A stretch of 64,000 nt of DNA from Monilinia fructicola (GCA_008692225.1 VICG01000003.1:3221501-3285500), one strand, 5' to 3'; counted from the stretch's first letter, positions 11,901 to 27,804 are shown. Notes: a model not told the origin generated them from the sequence alone. Made by a program: numbers and translations.

Positions 11901-14900
11901 TTTCAACATGAAGTAAACCTTTGCCAAATTGAGAACGGACACATCATGGTCCAAATTATTCCTTCGTATTGACTAATTTAACTAATGAATACTTGCTTTC
12001 ATGCGCATGCGTTGGAACATCACGACTTGCGCTATACACCAAGCACAATCAGGATGTATTAGACGCGTACTCGGCAAGATTGTCAATTTGTACGCAACCA
12101 ATTTTCTTGATGATAAATCCATCCGTATAGTACGTACCTCAATTTGGGCTCACCGCCATCTACTCGGACAGACCAACGCTCGAAATTGAGCTGTTACCTC
12201 TTTTTGTGCCGCAGCAACAGCTAGTATCATCATCTCTCCGATCCGACCATGGGCAGGCAAGCCATGGCATGGCAAGGCAACTCATCACATATCGGCTGTC
12301 ACTCCGGTGTTGATCGCTTCTATCGTATAGGTGTGCAATTGATTATCGTTCGACAATATACGAAAGAACGGTATTCAAGCGACCAACGACGTGGCGAGGT
12401 TTGTGTCTTCGGAGTCCTCTTGCATGTTTTCGCCCACATCTCACATCACCCATACCTTTCCAAAGTCAGGATGGCTGAAATTATTTATCTTCTTTCATGG
12501 GAAGGCGTGTCCTCGTGATTCTCTTCGCTACGTCCCCGGTTACTGCAGGTGCATTCTAGGTACATATGTTCAAGCGACCGGTGCCGCATTGTTTAGTTGT
12601 AACCGGACGTTTGCAGCACTTTAGCCGCTAATAATGGTCTGCGGAGATTTTCTTTTGGTACTACGAGTCCCATTGCAATTTCGTCAGTCCCCTCCCATAT
12701 GAACTGGTGTTAATATCCACAATACCTGCACCATCTATTTCGAACAGTCTCCCAATTTCTTTTGCATCATCATCGTATGAATGGCTTTCAATGGTCGGCG
12801 AAGATGTAAAGAAGAGGAAAGATAAATGCGAGACATTGAATTGGAAGGTGCCATTGGATATTCAAACTCACCTGCTCGTAGTAACATCAAGAATCTGTAC
12901 CATCGGAACACTTCGACGATCCACTTGCGCCTGCTAGACGGTTCTTGCCACTGTCCCTTTTTACCGTCCAGCGTATGTTTCATCTTGTGAACAGTGGAGA
13001 TCGACCGAGGTGGTACCAACTCAATATGGAAACACTCTTCCTACTGGTCCATGCTACACAAATAAGATGATCTCTTTGGGGATACATCGAACCGATTTTT
13101 TACCAATGGTAGCTTTACTGTGTCATTTGGCGCGGAAAGTGCCAACGCCCTTGATCTTAAGCCTTGAACCTTGGCAATATAACTTATGAAGTCTTGGTCG
13201 CACGCATCGCTTCTCGCCTTCCTGTTCGTTTCCATCCGTTCCTCTCGCCTTGTCATGCCATTGATCCATTGGTACTTGTTCTAGTCATTATCAGAATACC
13301 AGTCTGTTCATTTGTCTGGTTGCCTAAATGCAATTTGTTAGATACACACATACAGCAATGCAGCTGCAAAGCGCAAAACCTGCATGTAAGAAATTAGTGT
13401 CATAGACAACGAAGGCGGAACTTGCGCAGGCGGCTTTCCAAAGCCAGAGGCACGGCCTATAAGCCCATCGCCTAAGCCTCAAAATGTATATATGTATTAT
13501 GTACCACACGCGAAGGTAAGCGTCCCGGCCGCGGGATATGATGGCAGAGTTCCGGCGATATTTCGTGGAATGTTACACGTGATTTTCGTTTGGAAATTAC
13601 GGGAAGCGCCATGATCCATCAATTTCAATGCCAAGCATCATTGAGAAAGTGGGTATAGATAGGTATGGGAATTACACATCCCACATCCCACATCCCAAAA
13701 TCCTTCCATGTACTTCATGATAATTCGCTAGACATGGAGGGATTTGCGACTTTCGAGTGAAATGTTGAGATGCTTTCTATACCAATGAATCCCCAAACTC
13801 CCATTTTAGCGCCGGAAAAGCCTGTCTAAGCGCCCATATTTCTTTCATTGTTATTTTTTAGGGAGGGGCTCTAAGCGCTAAGAAATTGAGCTCTTTCATT
13901 TTTATGGTCCTCGAATTGGAATTCAGAGTCACTATTTTTATTCACGCTCATATTTTCCTATATTGAATACTACGTTTGGTACTTGACACGAAAGTTGCGT
14001 TTTTTCTTATGGGGGGAGGGGGGTGGAGCGGGGGTCTTATAGCGTATTATACAGATTAAGGGCATCGTATATTGAGCCCTTTTGGTCTGATGGAGAATCA
14101 TGATCGTCACACATGTGTGTGCTTTTGTTCTTCCTATGTTTATTCCTGGGGAGACGGAAATGCTTGATTTGAGTTTGAGTTATCGGTGCTACTTGCAGCT
14201 CAAAGTTTAATGAATTAACCTTATCATACAAGTTGTATTAGTACAAAATACATGCATACATGTATGCACGAAACAAATGTTCCGACCATTAGACCAGCGT
14301 CTCGCCCCGTTCATCTGCATATTGATCAAAAAATGTGTATGGCTGGTGTGTTTGGTGGTTTAATATTGATCACTATCTGTCAAGGCCGCTATATATATAT
14401 CTTCTCCTTACTTACCTATCATCCACAGGTATACGTTGCGATGTGAAATGTTTAAATATAGCCCCCCAGGCACAGAGTGACGGGTCCAATGAGATGTCAT
14501 CTATCTTCTTGGGATAGGACAATCCAGAACCCCATGTCTTTATCTTGAAACGCGCGGGAATGTTATACCTAATCGTCACTTTCGCAGGATTTTTCGGGAG
14601 ATTATGTGATAAGCATTTCCAACGATATCCAGATCTCGTTCTGGAACCAGTAAATAGTTGTGGTCAGCACGCAGCAGCCTGGGCGTCTATTCTCCATCTC
14701 ACATGGGTGGAAAGGATTTGAGTCCTAGATTGGTGGGCGCTTGCTTGTTAGTTATACTTTAACCTTCTTCCATTTGTTCGGTATCACAGTCTGGGATTCA
14801 AAGATATCCATCAAATGGGTTGCGAAATAGGCCTACTGTATATAAGTCCTAGTCAAAATTTTAATCTTACCCCATAAACTCTAAATAAAACCCTCGGGGT

Positions 14901-17900
14901 TGGGGTTAGAAATATACTTTTCTTAGCACCTACGAAGATCATTGTCTGTGGCCGTCTAGAAGGCCCTTCTACAGATGGCACATCCACACCTTAAAGCAGA
15001 AGTGGTGAAGAATTTCATGGAAGGTACAACAACATCATTGACAAAAAATAACCACGGTTTGATTCGACATCGGCGCACATGATAAATTTACTATTCTTAT
15101 CCCAAAAAATCGTCGCATCCCTTGGGTGTGAGATATGCCGAGATCTAACACGTTATCTGCGGATGCAAAGGTGCAAATCGCCAGGGAAGAAAATATGTTT
15201 ATGAAGGGACTTTATGCAAGCGTGCGGCATACATGCTCGAGAAATGGAAGATAACGTATTCCTTTCACCGAGCACAGTTCCTCATTGAGTTTAGAGTGCA
15301 AAATATGTATCATTGCGGCGCATGATTGTGGATCGGTATTGAAATCCTACAGTGCGAACAAGTGACTAGTGCTCAGGACTAGTGATCTGATCGGGTTTCA
15401 GGGATTGGCACAGCAGAGATGTGGCACGGTAATTCGATGCACGTTGTCGGTTGGATGGTGCTGTGCATGCTGGGGGAGATGTGGGTTTGTGGCGCGGTGG
15501 TGGAAGAGTGGTGGAAGGGTGCGATGTTCGGTGGGGAGGTGGATGTTGAAGATTTTGAGCTGGGTATTATCTGGTATAAGAGGAGAGGAAATTGAAAATT
15601 GGCTTTAGTACTCGGGCTTCGTAGTGGGCAGTTAACATGAATCTCCCCTTTCGTTCGAATGGTGCAGCATCTCGGCATCGTTTCGTTTTAGCTTCGCGCG
15701 CAAACGAGATGCGAGCTATCTTTCGGTTGGTCTTTATTTGTCTTTCAACATTCGTGTAAGGGGTCAATACAATGGTAGCACGGATATGTGGGTGGGGATA
15801 TTGTGTAAGTTTGGTATTTTTCACGTCTAGTTTGCTGGGCGGGTTTGTAACTTGTTGGTTACTCCTGCCTTCGATGATTGAATGAGTGGATCTGCGGAGA
15901 AGGCAAGTCTTTGGTCTTTAATATTCCTTATGAAGACCTCGAAGCCTTGGACGGGGCTGCGGGAGGTATTTGCAAGTTGGGTTGGTTAGCACACTACGCA
16001 TTTGCGAGGGAGGGCTTTGTATGGGACGTGGTGTCTAATACTTGTTTTGTTGGATGTCAGTCGGCTCTTTCGATCTCAAGCTTGCCATTACGTATAATAC
16101 CTGAAACCTAACAGTTGGGCTCTTCATTTAATGTTGGGAGAAAATCACAGTTATGGGATTATAGTCTCGTTATCTCCTCAGGTTGTTTTTCGGAACGCTC
16201 GATGCGTTGGCTTGAGGGATCATGCATTTATTTCGTAACGCCTATGTTGTACGAGACTACAACTATGATATAACCATTGCGTGCCTAGCCTCGACCACTT
16301 GCTAGAAACGTGGTATTTGGTAGCACGATGTTGATGGTCGCTGTCAAGTGTTGGATACCTGTTATGTTCTTCCCTACATGTCCATGGTGTAAATATAACA
16401 GTTGCATATGTATGCTTGATTCGGATTCTTACTGGATTTCCAGGATCATGCTATCTATACCTTAGACGTGTCTCTATCCTGGTATGACTTCTTTCATTGT
16501 GCTTCTTCTCTCACGTACACCATAGTCTAATATCATGCATATTCTCAATTAGGGACCTACGAAGCGTCTCGGTATCCATTTGAATCCAATCAATATATTG
16601 ATGTTTTGGTAATACTGTATTCCATTCGACTAAGGCGCCGTGCGAATAATCTCATAAGCAATAATGACGTTCCCTTACCCCGCGCCAGCTCTCACGACAA
16701 AAAGCGGCAGAACCACATCGCTGGTACCGCACATGACAATGACCTTGGCTCGTATATCTCAATCGCCCAGCTCTTCTCACCCACACAAGTGACATAACCC
16801 ACTCCCCAATTTACGCCCCTTTCGACCCCTGCTCTCCTTTCCATCGCAGCCTCACATCCATGCATGCATGCCCAGCCTGCCTTTGCAACCGTTGGAAAAA
16901 CCCAACACGCCGGTTCCGCACCGCAACACATTTCCCAGACCCTGGGGCCAGGATTCCTCCTCATTTGCCAGCGTAATCGTCGCCCCTCCTTCCCTATCCC
17001 CGGGCAAAAACCCCATGCACAGCGCCCGCGCATCTCGTATATAACGCTCCATTCAATCCCGGTCTTGCGATTCATCTCCTCTAGTGTATGTTGGGATTCT
17101 TTCCGTCTTGTTACGAAGATCAATATGGAGAGGAAGTGCAAGGCAAGGCAAGGCAAGGCGAGGCACGCTTGCGACAATCTAGAACGCGTGGCTCTCCTCA
17201 TATTGTCGGGGTCGGGGTTTGGCTGCGTGTTGGTAATGGCGTGGACGAATTATTTGGATCATCATCATATAGCCCGTTTCGTGGATATTCTGGGTTACAC
17301 TTCGCGCCAGTAAGATTATCCCGAGACTTCATCGATATTGCATCGGCGTTGCCGAGGTGCCTTATGGCTCAGCTTGATCAAACGGCTCGCGTCATCTGTT
17401 GAGACTTGGGTTTTCTCACATTTTATTTATAGCCAGGGGGAGGGGGGCAGCAAAGCTTATTGGATTTAGAGTGGTTCATTTCCGTGCGTGGATTGTAGGG
17501 CTTGGGCTGATTATGAGGGGCGCGAGGCTATTCCTATGGTATCCAATCTACTTTTTTCGCATTTTTCGTCAATTGATCACCACCGCTTTGAGACGCACCA
17601 CACCAAGATAGTTTTGATGTTTGTCCACCATGACCATGATTGCTTTGCGGTAGACGAGCTTCCTAGTACATCTTGTTCAAGCAACTCGTTCCGCTTGTGA
17701 TATGTTTGGCGGCTGCACGTACCAGAAGAACACTTATTCTTATTCTTGCATCTCTTTGCGCCACCAAGTAGCAAGCCAGTATTGGTCTGTTTGCGCATTT
17801 CGGGGGAACCTGCGAGACACCTGTCCGTTAGGTGGCCACAACGTACATGGATATTCGCGAGACTTTCCTCTCGCCACTTTTGGCCTGGAGGTTAATTGGC

Positions 17901-20900
17901 GCTTAATTCCTGTAACACAGCGCGACGCGGCACCGCACCGCACTGCATGGCATGGCACAGGCTAATTCCAGCTCTGAAGTCTTAGCCCTGCTAGACGAGC
18001 CTTTGCCACGGCAGGAGTTGCGATTTCCAGAAATTGTGCCAAAACGTGACGCCGCCAAGTCGCCCACGTAGTCGCGCGAGCTGAACACTCTAGATTGTGA
18101 ACGTGGGGATCGGTAACCAATACTGCCACTTGCCCTGCTACCCCCATTGTGTGCCATTAGTTCTTTGGGGTGGTTCTCAGCTCACGGCGAGTCCACGTGG
18201 GAGTTATGGAACGGAGCGGGTCGTTTGGCGTCTTGATGTTGGCCAATATGCTTGGTTCCCGCACCTCCTTTGCGATATATTCGACTACTGGTGCTTGTCA
18301 AAAACACGATACTAATCGTTGCCTAAGACTCCACGTTCGGTGGCTTGAGCTTGAGCGTAATCGGCGCATGTGTAGGCTGGGGAGATGGCGATGGGCGTCA
18401 TGTCACATGTACATTAGTTGGTACCGTGGTGATGGGATGGGTGGGGATTGGTGGGTTTACACGGCTTGCGTACCGCGGGTATGGAGCTTGGAATTTGGAG
18501 GGGTCTGTTCTCGGGTATGGGATGCGTGAGTGAATGGGGGGACTTGGCCCGATGTTTGTATGATATGGGGTAGATTAGAAGTGGAGGATGGAAAGTTGGT
18601 AGTTGCGGTGGACAGCTCTACGAATATTGGAGGGCTTCTAGTTGATGAGATATTTTGGACTTATTTCATGGGGTCTCATGTTGATTGTAGACTGTTGATA
18701 GATATGTCAGGATATAATTCCCCTCTCGGAGATGGCTTGGAGAATTTGAGATGACATGATGGACTTTGTCATCACATGCAATTAAGTACTTTTGCTTTGA
18801 TGGTCAATGACCATTAATTGTGTAGTCACCCAGCGATCTGTACATTGGCGGTAATGTAAGTGACATAGTATTCTCTATATTCAAATGATTCTCAGATTTT
18901 ATATCTTCGGGTACTAGAAGTAATATCTAGAGCTTTAGGTGTGGATTAATCTTAAATCACAATTTCTCCAAGTGAAGGCTCATCATAACCCAACCAAACC
19001 AGAAATGATCATTCGTTGCTAGTGCAAGCTCGAGCTCCCGTACATTGGAGGAACTTTCTTGAACGGGAATTGCCACGCTATGATGATTGCATTAGATCAT
19101 TTCAAATATTGCTTGCTAGCTCTATGATCCTTCAAGAGATTCGAAGTCAAAGCCTATTATTCTTTTCCGGATATCAGATCTCTTGAGCTAGAAGTCCTTT
19201 GGAAATCTGTTTCATGTCATTCTTACGTGGTAAAGGATGTTGTCAAGAACTTCAGTCTATCCCCAACGGGGTATCTCTCTAGTCTGTTGGAGTTGGTATA
19301 ACCCTGACCAGCTGGGCTCCTATATAGTGGCAATCTTGGAAGTTATTTTAATATCAACTTTGTATACACTGAGATGAAAAGCAGCATGTTTGAAATATTG
19401 TTTATTGACACTCTAGGTGTTGTCAGATCGGAGTTGAGAGTTTCAAGAGGGCTTCTTTGGAAGCTACAGCTGCCAAGTGCGGATGCTTTCATGTGATGTG
19501 AGTTAGGAGGTTCCTTGTGAATTCCCTGCAATGTCAAAAGCCAGTGGGTGAGTCAATAGGCTCCTCGTGCATACAATGCTGAGAGTTCAATTGCTGCATC
19601 TCACTATTAGAGGAGTTCAAGGACTCGGAAATGAAGATGGGGGTGGAGATAGGAGGGTCAAAGACGTGAACAATCTTTAATCACAGTCGAAGATTTAGCC
19701 CCCTTTATTGTGCAATCCATCCAAGATTATATGCTTTCCAATTTGACACAGGAATTGAACTAAGAGAGAAATGTGAAGCTTGGGTTGACTGCAACCAGAA
19801 GTCAATCTTCGGTGTTTTGTCGCCTCAGATCTATGCGAATATACTACGGCATTGAGAGGATTCGATACTCGTAACTCATTGTTTTATAGCTGTTTCGATA
19901 ACCAGGAACATCAAGGTTCAGCATAAAATATACATTCGGATGTGAAGCATTGCAATGCTCAAGTGACTATTCCGAGTTTTATCTTATCATTCTTTCTTAG
20001 TGTCATTTATCGTTACCTGGTGTCGTTTCTCGTTGTCGATTTGTTTCTTCGGTATACTCCTTGTCGCCAATTTTATATTTAAACCATGATCGAAAGTCTT
20101 ATATGTAAAACATCTAATAGTCATAAGATGTACCTAGTCCTACAAATTCTCCTCATCCGGCCCATCCTAACTTTATGTTGCGCCCCATTATGCCACCCTC
20201 TTCTCTCATATCAACCCCAGGTTGTTGATGATCTGGATGTATCACTTATGTGATGCCACCACACCTGTGCAGTCTCATTGGCTTCAAATAATAAAGAAGC
20301 GAAAGATTATTAGAGACCTTGAATTTGAAGAAATGGTACAGGAAAAGAAAGAGAGAAAGAGTAATGGTTGAATTCACTGGGATATGAAAATGAGTGCTAG
20401 GTTTGTATGGACAAACACGATTGTTCGATGATTATTTTGGGTAATAATTTTTTCTTACATTGATTTACTCTTCTGATTACAGGTTGTCCGGGAAAAAACC
20501 TCTATTCACTGTCTCATTTGGTTCCCATTCACCTCCTTTCAATCGCCAACATTCATTAAAATGTAACAGTCTCATCCTCCTCAGTTATCTATATAAACAC
20601 CATCGATCATAATTGAAGCCATAAGTTTGCATGAGAGAATCGTTGGAGCTGCAGCAGGGTTCGTTTCCATCAAACTGGCTGGGGTGATAATTTGCATCGG
20701 TTTCTCTTTTTCTCTTGATAGCTTTAAGTTGAGACTACAAGGGGCATTGTTGCTGCTTTGATAGAAAGACGAAACAAAATTCCATTGTTGCTATTTTTAT
20801 ATATAATCACTGCTGTCGTCTAATTAAACGTAGAATAGGGGCAGACAAAGAGAACCCCCAGGCGTCTCTTACTTCGAGCCCTCCAACAAAAGTTGAGCAA

Positions 20901-23900
20901 AACAAGTACCACCTACTCAAATGATGTGCAATGATGCTCGAACTCTGGGGGTTATAGTTATAGATACTCTATGATTCTAAACTGCTTAATTATAGAATGT
21001 GAATAATGTACTTTCTGGAAATATGACACAATGTATAAAAATGCTTACCAGCAATAAAGCGGCAACAAGGAGATCAAATCTGAAAAAGGTGAAATGGTTG
21101 GTTCTTAGATGTGATTTTATGTATCATCATTGCTAAAGCTTTTTATCTGGGAGATTTTGGTGTTTTGAGTTGCGAAGATGGGGTAAGATTTGAACGGGGT
21201 AGGAGATGAAATAGAACGGTTTGTCTTCAGTTGAAAGAACGGATGGAATAAGACTAACATTATATGGAAAAGATGACGAAGCTTTCCATACTTTATGAGA
21301 TTCAGATGATCATACACAGTAGATTATTGCCTGGCTCCAATAGGCTCAGCATGAATGATTGGAGCCGTGGAGATAATAGTGGAAGGAGATTATGGTAAAT
21401 CTATGACCTTGGTAATACGTCTGTTGAGGTGCTGCATGGGAGCTCCTAGAGCTGCAAGATTACGAGAACCTTAAGTAGAGAGAGGATTATAACGTTAGAT
21501 GATAAATGAAATGAGATTCGATAAACTTAGCAAATCTACAATTCAATTGCTAAACTCCGCTTTCTCCTCATACACTGATAGGGTTTGCTTTATCGTCTTT
21601 CGATGCCTGTCTCAAGATAAATCCGCAACTTAATCACTTTCTTCTCGAAGTTGATGCGTGGACTCGGGATGAGATAGGTTTGATTGAGGTTTGGGATGAG
21701 ATTATGATTGGTAGGGTTGTTATAATCGGGTCGGCGTAGAACTATGATCTATTATTACTATGTAAGATTATGCAATGAGACGAGATTCTATCCTAAGTCC
21801 AACTCAAAAAACCTTACTTGATTATCAACTACGGTCTACTCCATCATCCCGCAAAAACTGGAGAAAACTATCCATAACACCCCACTACCTGGCCCCATTC
21901 TCTACCTCCAGAAATGTAATAAATTTATAAACGAACAGTTCAGTCTGTTGATGATAATCGTAAGAGAAACTTCAAGTAATCCGAGAAAATTTTCAAATGT
22001 TGGTATTGATGCATCAATAGACTCGCGAAGAATAGGGGAATCGCTTCTTGATTAACCGAAGCCCTTCAAGGAACCATTTAACCCACCCAATGGACCACAA
22101 TTCTCAGTGTCATCATCGATATTAATGTAATGTGTATTTATGATTTGAACTTCCCTTCTTGTGGTCCTTTTATTGCCTCACTCGACCTACATGTCACAGG
22201 TGCATGAGCGTGGAATACACCCCAGTGAGAAGGACGGGATTGCCATGAGATTCCGTTTGACAGATGGGAAGATGGAGTCTCAGGGGTATGATCAAGGGCC
22301 TGTAGAGTCCGTTGAGAACGATTGATTTAGATCGATATCAGTTGTGGTGAGACGAAAGTTCAACGATATCAAATAAGAATGAACAGTAGCACTTATGTAG
22401 AAGCATGAGACAGCAAAGCCTTGACTCCCCAGTGATCGAAACTTCAGATAGCATCAACATCACCCTGAGCTCAGTCGAATATCTCTCAAAGGTGCCCAGC
22501 TCACCATCATTGTATCAGTGAGCCCGCGTCCATTTAGTACGCAAGGCTGCCGCAAAAGAGGAGCACGATTCATGAGAGAGATGAAAACAGGATAGTATGA
22601 CTTGATTAGTTCTCGACTTGTCCCACGCTCAGCCTGTTCCATCTCATGAGGATGAATCAATTGGGGACATGCATCCACAAGCCAACAGAAATCTCCTCAC
22701 CATAGAGCTTTTCGATGCGAACAAAAGACCCCAGAGCAGAAACACTCACTCAGAAGCCAGGGAGGAAAAACTCACATTTGCAAAACCCGCGAGTATTGTA
22801 TGTCTCCCACCGTTCTTCTCGATCTTGACTCTTTCCTTGTCACATTTTACAGTCTTTGGGTTCAGAGATAGGCCGAGAAAAGGAACATGTGCGTGCATAT
22901 TAATTGGTATTCGAATTGGTATCAGGAGGTCGCCAAGCTTGCTCGCGAGGTCTGTCGGTAGTTTGTTTGATCCAATTAATCAACAATTTGCTGTTGGAAA
23001 AATCTATTCCATTCCGTTGATGCTTTTTAATTCATACAAACAATATCAGTCACATCAAGCCTAGTCCAGATCGTCACCCATATTCGCCTCAACGTCCTCG
23101 CCCCTTGCCCGCATCATCCCCCCATATCCATCTCAATCTTTTATACAAGGGAATGAACCAAACCCATCATAAGCATTCTGATTTACATTCAGACACAACT
23201 TCAGATTCTCACCCTTATATGATTAAGCGCTTGAAGCGCTTTGCTTCGCTTTATTCTGCTTAATTACCCAGCTGGCCAAGGGCATTTGTTCGTAATAGAG
23301 GAGAAAAGAGTTTATATACCTGCGGATATTTTAATAGTTCGATGGATCGAGGGGATGAAAGAACAAGGTGAGATGAGACGAGTGAGAATATCATTATATT
23401 TTCAATCGTTTGTTGGTTTTGACATTGGGCAGTCAAAAGGTTCTAGTTTTGGAACTTTTGATTCCAAACCCTTCCAATGCTGACCACAAAATAAATGGAA
23501 GTCATTTGGTTTGATCATCGATTAAAGTCTCTCCTGCGTGTGAGATGCGGAGGTTGGGGAATTGGGTAGAAACCAAGGTACATACAGGATCCTCCTCTGT
23601 TTGTATTTTGATACGAAGCGCGATGTGATGATAAGCTGGGTTGAAAAAGAATGATGTGTAAGAGATGATCAAAGAATGAAACAGCAGATAGCTGAGAATA
23701 AGAGCCCAGTAACAATGCACCCTCTTTTTTCTCTTCCTTTCTCTCCCAGCCCGTATTTTTTCATGGTTCCCATCTTTTGCTCTCCCTCATGCTATCCTTA
23801 TTCTTCCGTTCAATATCTTTTCAGCACCCTTCGCGTATATCTATCCCATACAAAATTTCCAAGAAATAAACTCTTTTCTCTCGGGACACCAGACCTGGAC

Positions 23901-25900
23901 TACGGTTTCACATGATGATTATTGATGATCTGGCGAAAGCAAGAAAATGGAATAGATTAGATAATTGATATATGATATAACCAATATCTTTAAATCTAAT
24001 CCTCATGAATCCTCCATATCATCTCCATCATCACTTTATCCTCCTGCTCCTGCTCCTTTTCCTTGTTCCGAGCCGTCGCACCCCGTTGCCCTCACCATCC
24101 CTTCCCCACGCGCTCAAATGTCAACTATTGATTGAGTGAATACTCCCACGCAAAGATTCGAATTTTATACAAAAACATATAATGAACACACTTTATTGGA
24201 TGGTGATTAACAAAAACCTAAGATGATACGTAAAGTCGTATCGTAACTCTTTATACCTAAGAGATGGTGGAAGAAAGATTTCGTATACGTCGATATCAAT
24301 CTCAACCTCAACCTCAACTTTAATCTAATAAAAATATAATTCTTCCTCCATTTCATGATAAGAATATCACGAGAGTTAGGATAAAGACATCCATATCCAT
24401 ACATTCATCTCTCAAAAACAAAAACAACAACAAAAAAAGAAACAATGACGATAAAAAATCTCCCGAGCCCTCCCACCAGTAACGACCATCTACCTGAACC
24501 TCCACAAAATACATACTCGACGATGCAAGGACAACATACCCGCACTTCAAACTAAGCACAGGAATCCTCAACATCCCCGGGTATAAGGACAATGCTAGGG
24601 AAGGTCTTTCGCTTCGGGAAAGTGATGATGTCTAATTACCCACCTCCCTATACATGGATATACGATATTCAACGCTACAAGAGCGGGAGCTGCGAATGAG
24701 TAAACCATGGATCGAACACCATTGATCTACAAGGACAGAAGCAAGGAACTTGTGACAGCCCTGTGAATGAATCTACAGCGTGAGATTTGTACGTGGCGCA
24801 ACGGCAAGGGCGATTCACAAAGAACAGCAGCCCCAGCTCGTACTCTACTTTTCAACCCTGCCGCTTCGTTGAGTCGTAATCAAACACAAACTGAATCAAG
24901 AGATATGCATTTTGTGGAGAGTACAAAGGTTATGATGCTGTTGATGGGGTATAGGAGTATTGCTTCTCTTTCGGGAGTATTGGTTCGGGATTACTTGGGC
25001 TTGCTTGAGGGTTGGTATTTTTGATGGGCTTTGTTTTGGGGTTGTGAGTTGGAGATGATGGTGTGGAGTTGTGCTTTTAATTGATGGGACGAGAGATGAT
25101 ATGATGGGATAGAATGGTATAAGTGGAAGACGAGATAAGATGAGGTTGAATGGTGTAGAAAGAGATGTCATTGGAATGGAAGTCTATTTTGTTGAAGAAC
25201 GAGATATCTAAGGAAAATTGGGTTGAGATTGAATGTTTTATAACTAGATATAAATTGAGCTACTACTCAATCGCATCAAGCACCAAACTGATCTTTTGAA
25301 GATCTATCAATGCTTTCTTCATCTCCAACACCAATACCATCAAATTATCAAAACCCCAAAGCAAAAAAAAGGAGTACAAATTCCCACCTTGAAACTCCAT
25401 TCCCAGCCAAGACATAGAGGAGAGGCATCCACCAACAATGATAAGCAAGGGAAAGGAAACGGGAAAAAGACAGAGAAAGTGTGAGAATACCAACACCAAG
25501 GTATTTTTGTACGATAAAACGCAATCCCAACTCCCGAGATCGAGATTCCAACCGCAAAATCTAACCCCGTAACTGTACGAAGAGATCCCTCCTCAAAAAC
25601 GTTGTATCCATATCAACATCAACATCCATGAACATATCCATATCGAAGATCAACAATCAACCAACCAATCACTCATCCAAATCCCTCAATCCACCCAAAC
25701 CTATCAACTACTGTACTTGTCCTGTATATCATCCACTCTCCACATCCTCTCCATCTAACACCCACACCCTCATCATCTTTACGCAACCTACCGAGTAAAG
25801 CCTCTTCCAATTTCCACGGAACCCAGAACCCAGAACCCAGGACTCAGAAGAGCAAAGATAAACAAACCAACCAAATCAAGCGTCTCGACCTCGTTCCAGC
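8977..25900. other. Gene-poor region without a supportable coding gene
   Basis: About 17 kb on both strands shows only short, compositionally odd open frames with no recognisable domain and no chain of splice-compatible exons. Scattered simple repeats include AACTCAC units (9373-9417), CCTT-rich pyrimidine runs (about 9690-9730), a 10-bp ACCTGACCTT-type repeat (about 9950-10010), CTA (about 10398-10425), ATTC/ACTC (about 10825-10862), GGCAA (about 17140-17160) and AACCCAG (about 25825-25845). Non-coding RNAs or small lineage-specific genes cannot be excluded by reading alone. Confidence 0.5.
9373..9417. repeat. AACTCAC 7-bp tandem repeat
   Basis: About six near-identical AACTCAC units lie head to tail, with one T-to-G change in the middle. 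It was seen directly. No gene lies nearby. Confidence 0.9.
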
Positions 25901-27454
25901 CCATTCGACCCGAGTCTCGAACCTCGAGATGACGAATGAAGTAGGTAGTGGAGTCATCAATACCGAGTACGGAGTACACTGTACTTGTAAAGCGTACACC
26001 GAGCAAAAGATTTTTTACCTTCCCCCTTAAGGTTAATCTACAAGAAAAAAAAAACAAAAACCCCCCCACCAAAAAAAAACGACCCCTCCTTCCGATTTCA
26101 AACCCCTCGACTAACGAGCGGGTAACGCTTCGCCTTATCCCTTATCCCTATCACGAATACTAACACTGTCCTAATACCTGCTGTATCACCCTAACGCTCG
26201 ACTTCCACAATCCCATCCCATCCCATCCATCCTCCGCCATCCCTCCCAGACCCACACCACCAAAGCCAAACTAAAGGTATTTAGTACGCACTGCACGTAA
26301 GATCTTACCTACACGTACAATACAATACTGTAAGAGCAGGAATCCAAACCACACAACCCGATCAATCTCTCACACTGTACCATAAACCCACCCAACCAAC
26401 ATATGTACTCCTTCCCTGCTTCCCGCAATACAATACAATACAATACAATACATACAGTACAGTACTCCTCTCGCACGCGCACACGCCGCCGTCGAGACTT
26501 CCCGCGCGGCCCGCTGACGCAAGGGGAATCCATTTCTCCATACACTCGAACTAACTACCCAAATGCGTATGGACGCGACGCGGCTTATTCCGGATCCGCG
26601 CGGTGGGACCGGTGGCGGCGTGGAGGGGGGCTGTAGGGGGTTCTGGATGGATGGATGGATGGATAGGAGGTAGCTACTGTACTGTGTTGTGCTGTACTGT
26701 GCCGTGCTGTACTGTGCTGTATAGGTAGGTAGGTGGCTATACGTGACCTCAGGTACTGTACTCGGAACAGACGATTGATCACCGACGCTAGAACGTCGAG
26801 AGCGGAACGCAGAGTAGAGTGGATTACCCGACCGCGATGGAACGTTGACTAGAGTGCTGTGCCCGAGCTGACTCGATCTGGGTCTTGGGTAGGAGGAGAA
26901 GAGATCTTTGGTTTGTTCCATCTTGGGGGGAGGGGGTTGAAGATCCATCTACGTTAAAGGATATGCATGCTGCGTCGGAAGTTAGCGGTGGGCGCCGAGG
27001 GGGGAGATCTTGGGTGGACTCTGTATTTATGGTGGGTAGTGTAGTGTAGTGTAGTGTCCAAGGTCGAAATCGGCGCGGTAGGTGAGGGTAGGGGATAATG
27101 GTGAAGTGGTGGGTGAATGGTAAGTGGGTGGTGATATGGTGTGAATGTAAGGCTGGGTTGGGTTGAGGATAGGATAGGAAGGGTAGATAGAGTAGGTAAG
27201 ATTACCTAGGTATGTAAATAATAGAGAACAGAGAGAGAGAGAGCATCGATCAAACATCAAGGAAACCAAATACCAATAACTACAACTACAACTACAACTG
27301 CTTCAAGGTTGTAGGTTAATCAAGACGATAAATCGATTGTATATTACAGATTTGGATATTATATCATATCATATAAGGAATATCAATCATATTAATTATA
27401 TCAATCATCAATTATATCAATTATATACTATCCTTGGCATCTTATTCATTGATA

Positions 27455-27487
27455 CTACCTACCTACCTACCTACCTACCTACCTACC
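27455..27487. repeat. (CTAC)n microsatellite
   Basis: About eight CTAC units in a perfect run. The complementary GGTA type recurs at 37659-37726. Confidence 0.95.
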
Positions 27488-27742
27488 CAGCAGTCCTCTC
27501 CACTCTACACATACCATCCACAACGCCCAGCTCAACGCAAACAGAAGACCACAGTAAAGATATCCGCACGAGATTCGACAATCAAGATACAAGTGAGTAT
27601 ACAGCACGAGTATACAATATCCATCCATCCACTGATGATCCCACTCCATAAATATAAGCAATGCAGGTGTCTGTCTACAGTACAGTAAACGCACTTGCAC
27701 CTCCATCTGCCTCGCCCCTAAAATGGCGTGATGATGGAGAGA

Positions 27743-27744
<2 letters not shown>

Positions 27745-27804
<60 letters not shown>
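27745..27804. repeat. (GAT)20 microsatellite
   Basis: Sixty bases of perfect GAT repeats. The open frame through them, which would read as poly-Asp, has no flanking protein-like sequence, so I treat this as a repeat and not as a gene. Confidence 0.95.

Noticed and set aside
16692..17201. 169-codon minus-strand frame rich in Cys and Trp
   Set aside because: The composition is unlike a protein, an overlapping plus-strand frame is equally long, and there is no domain or splice context.
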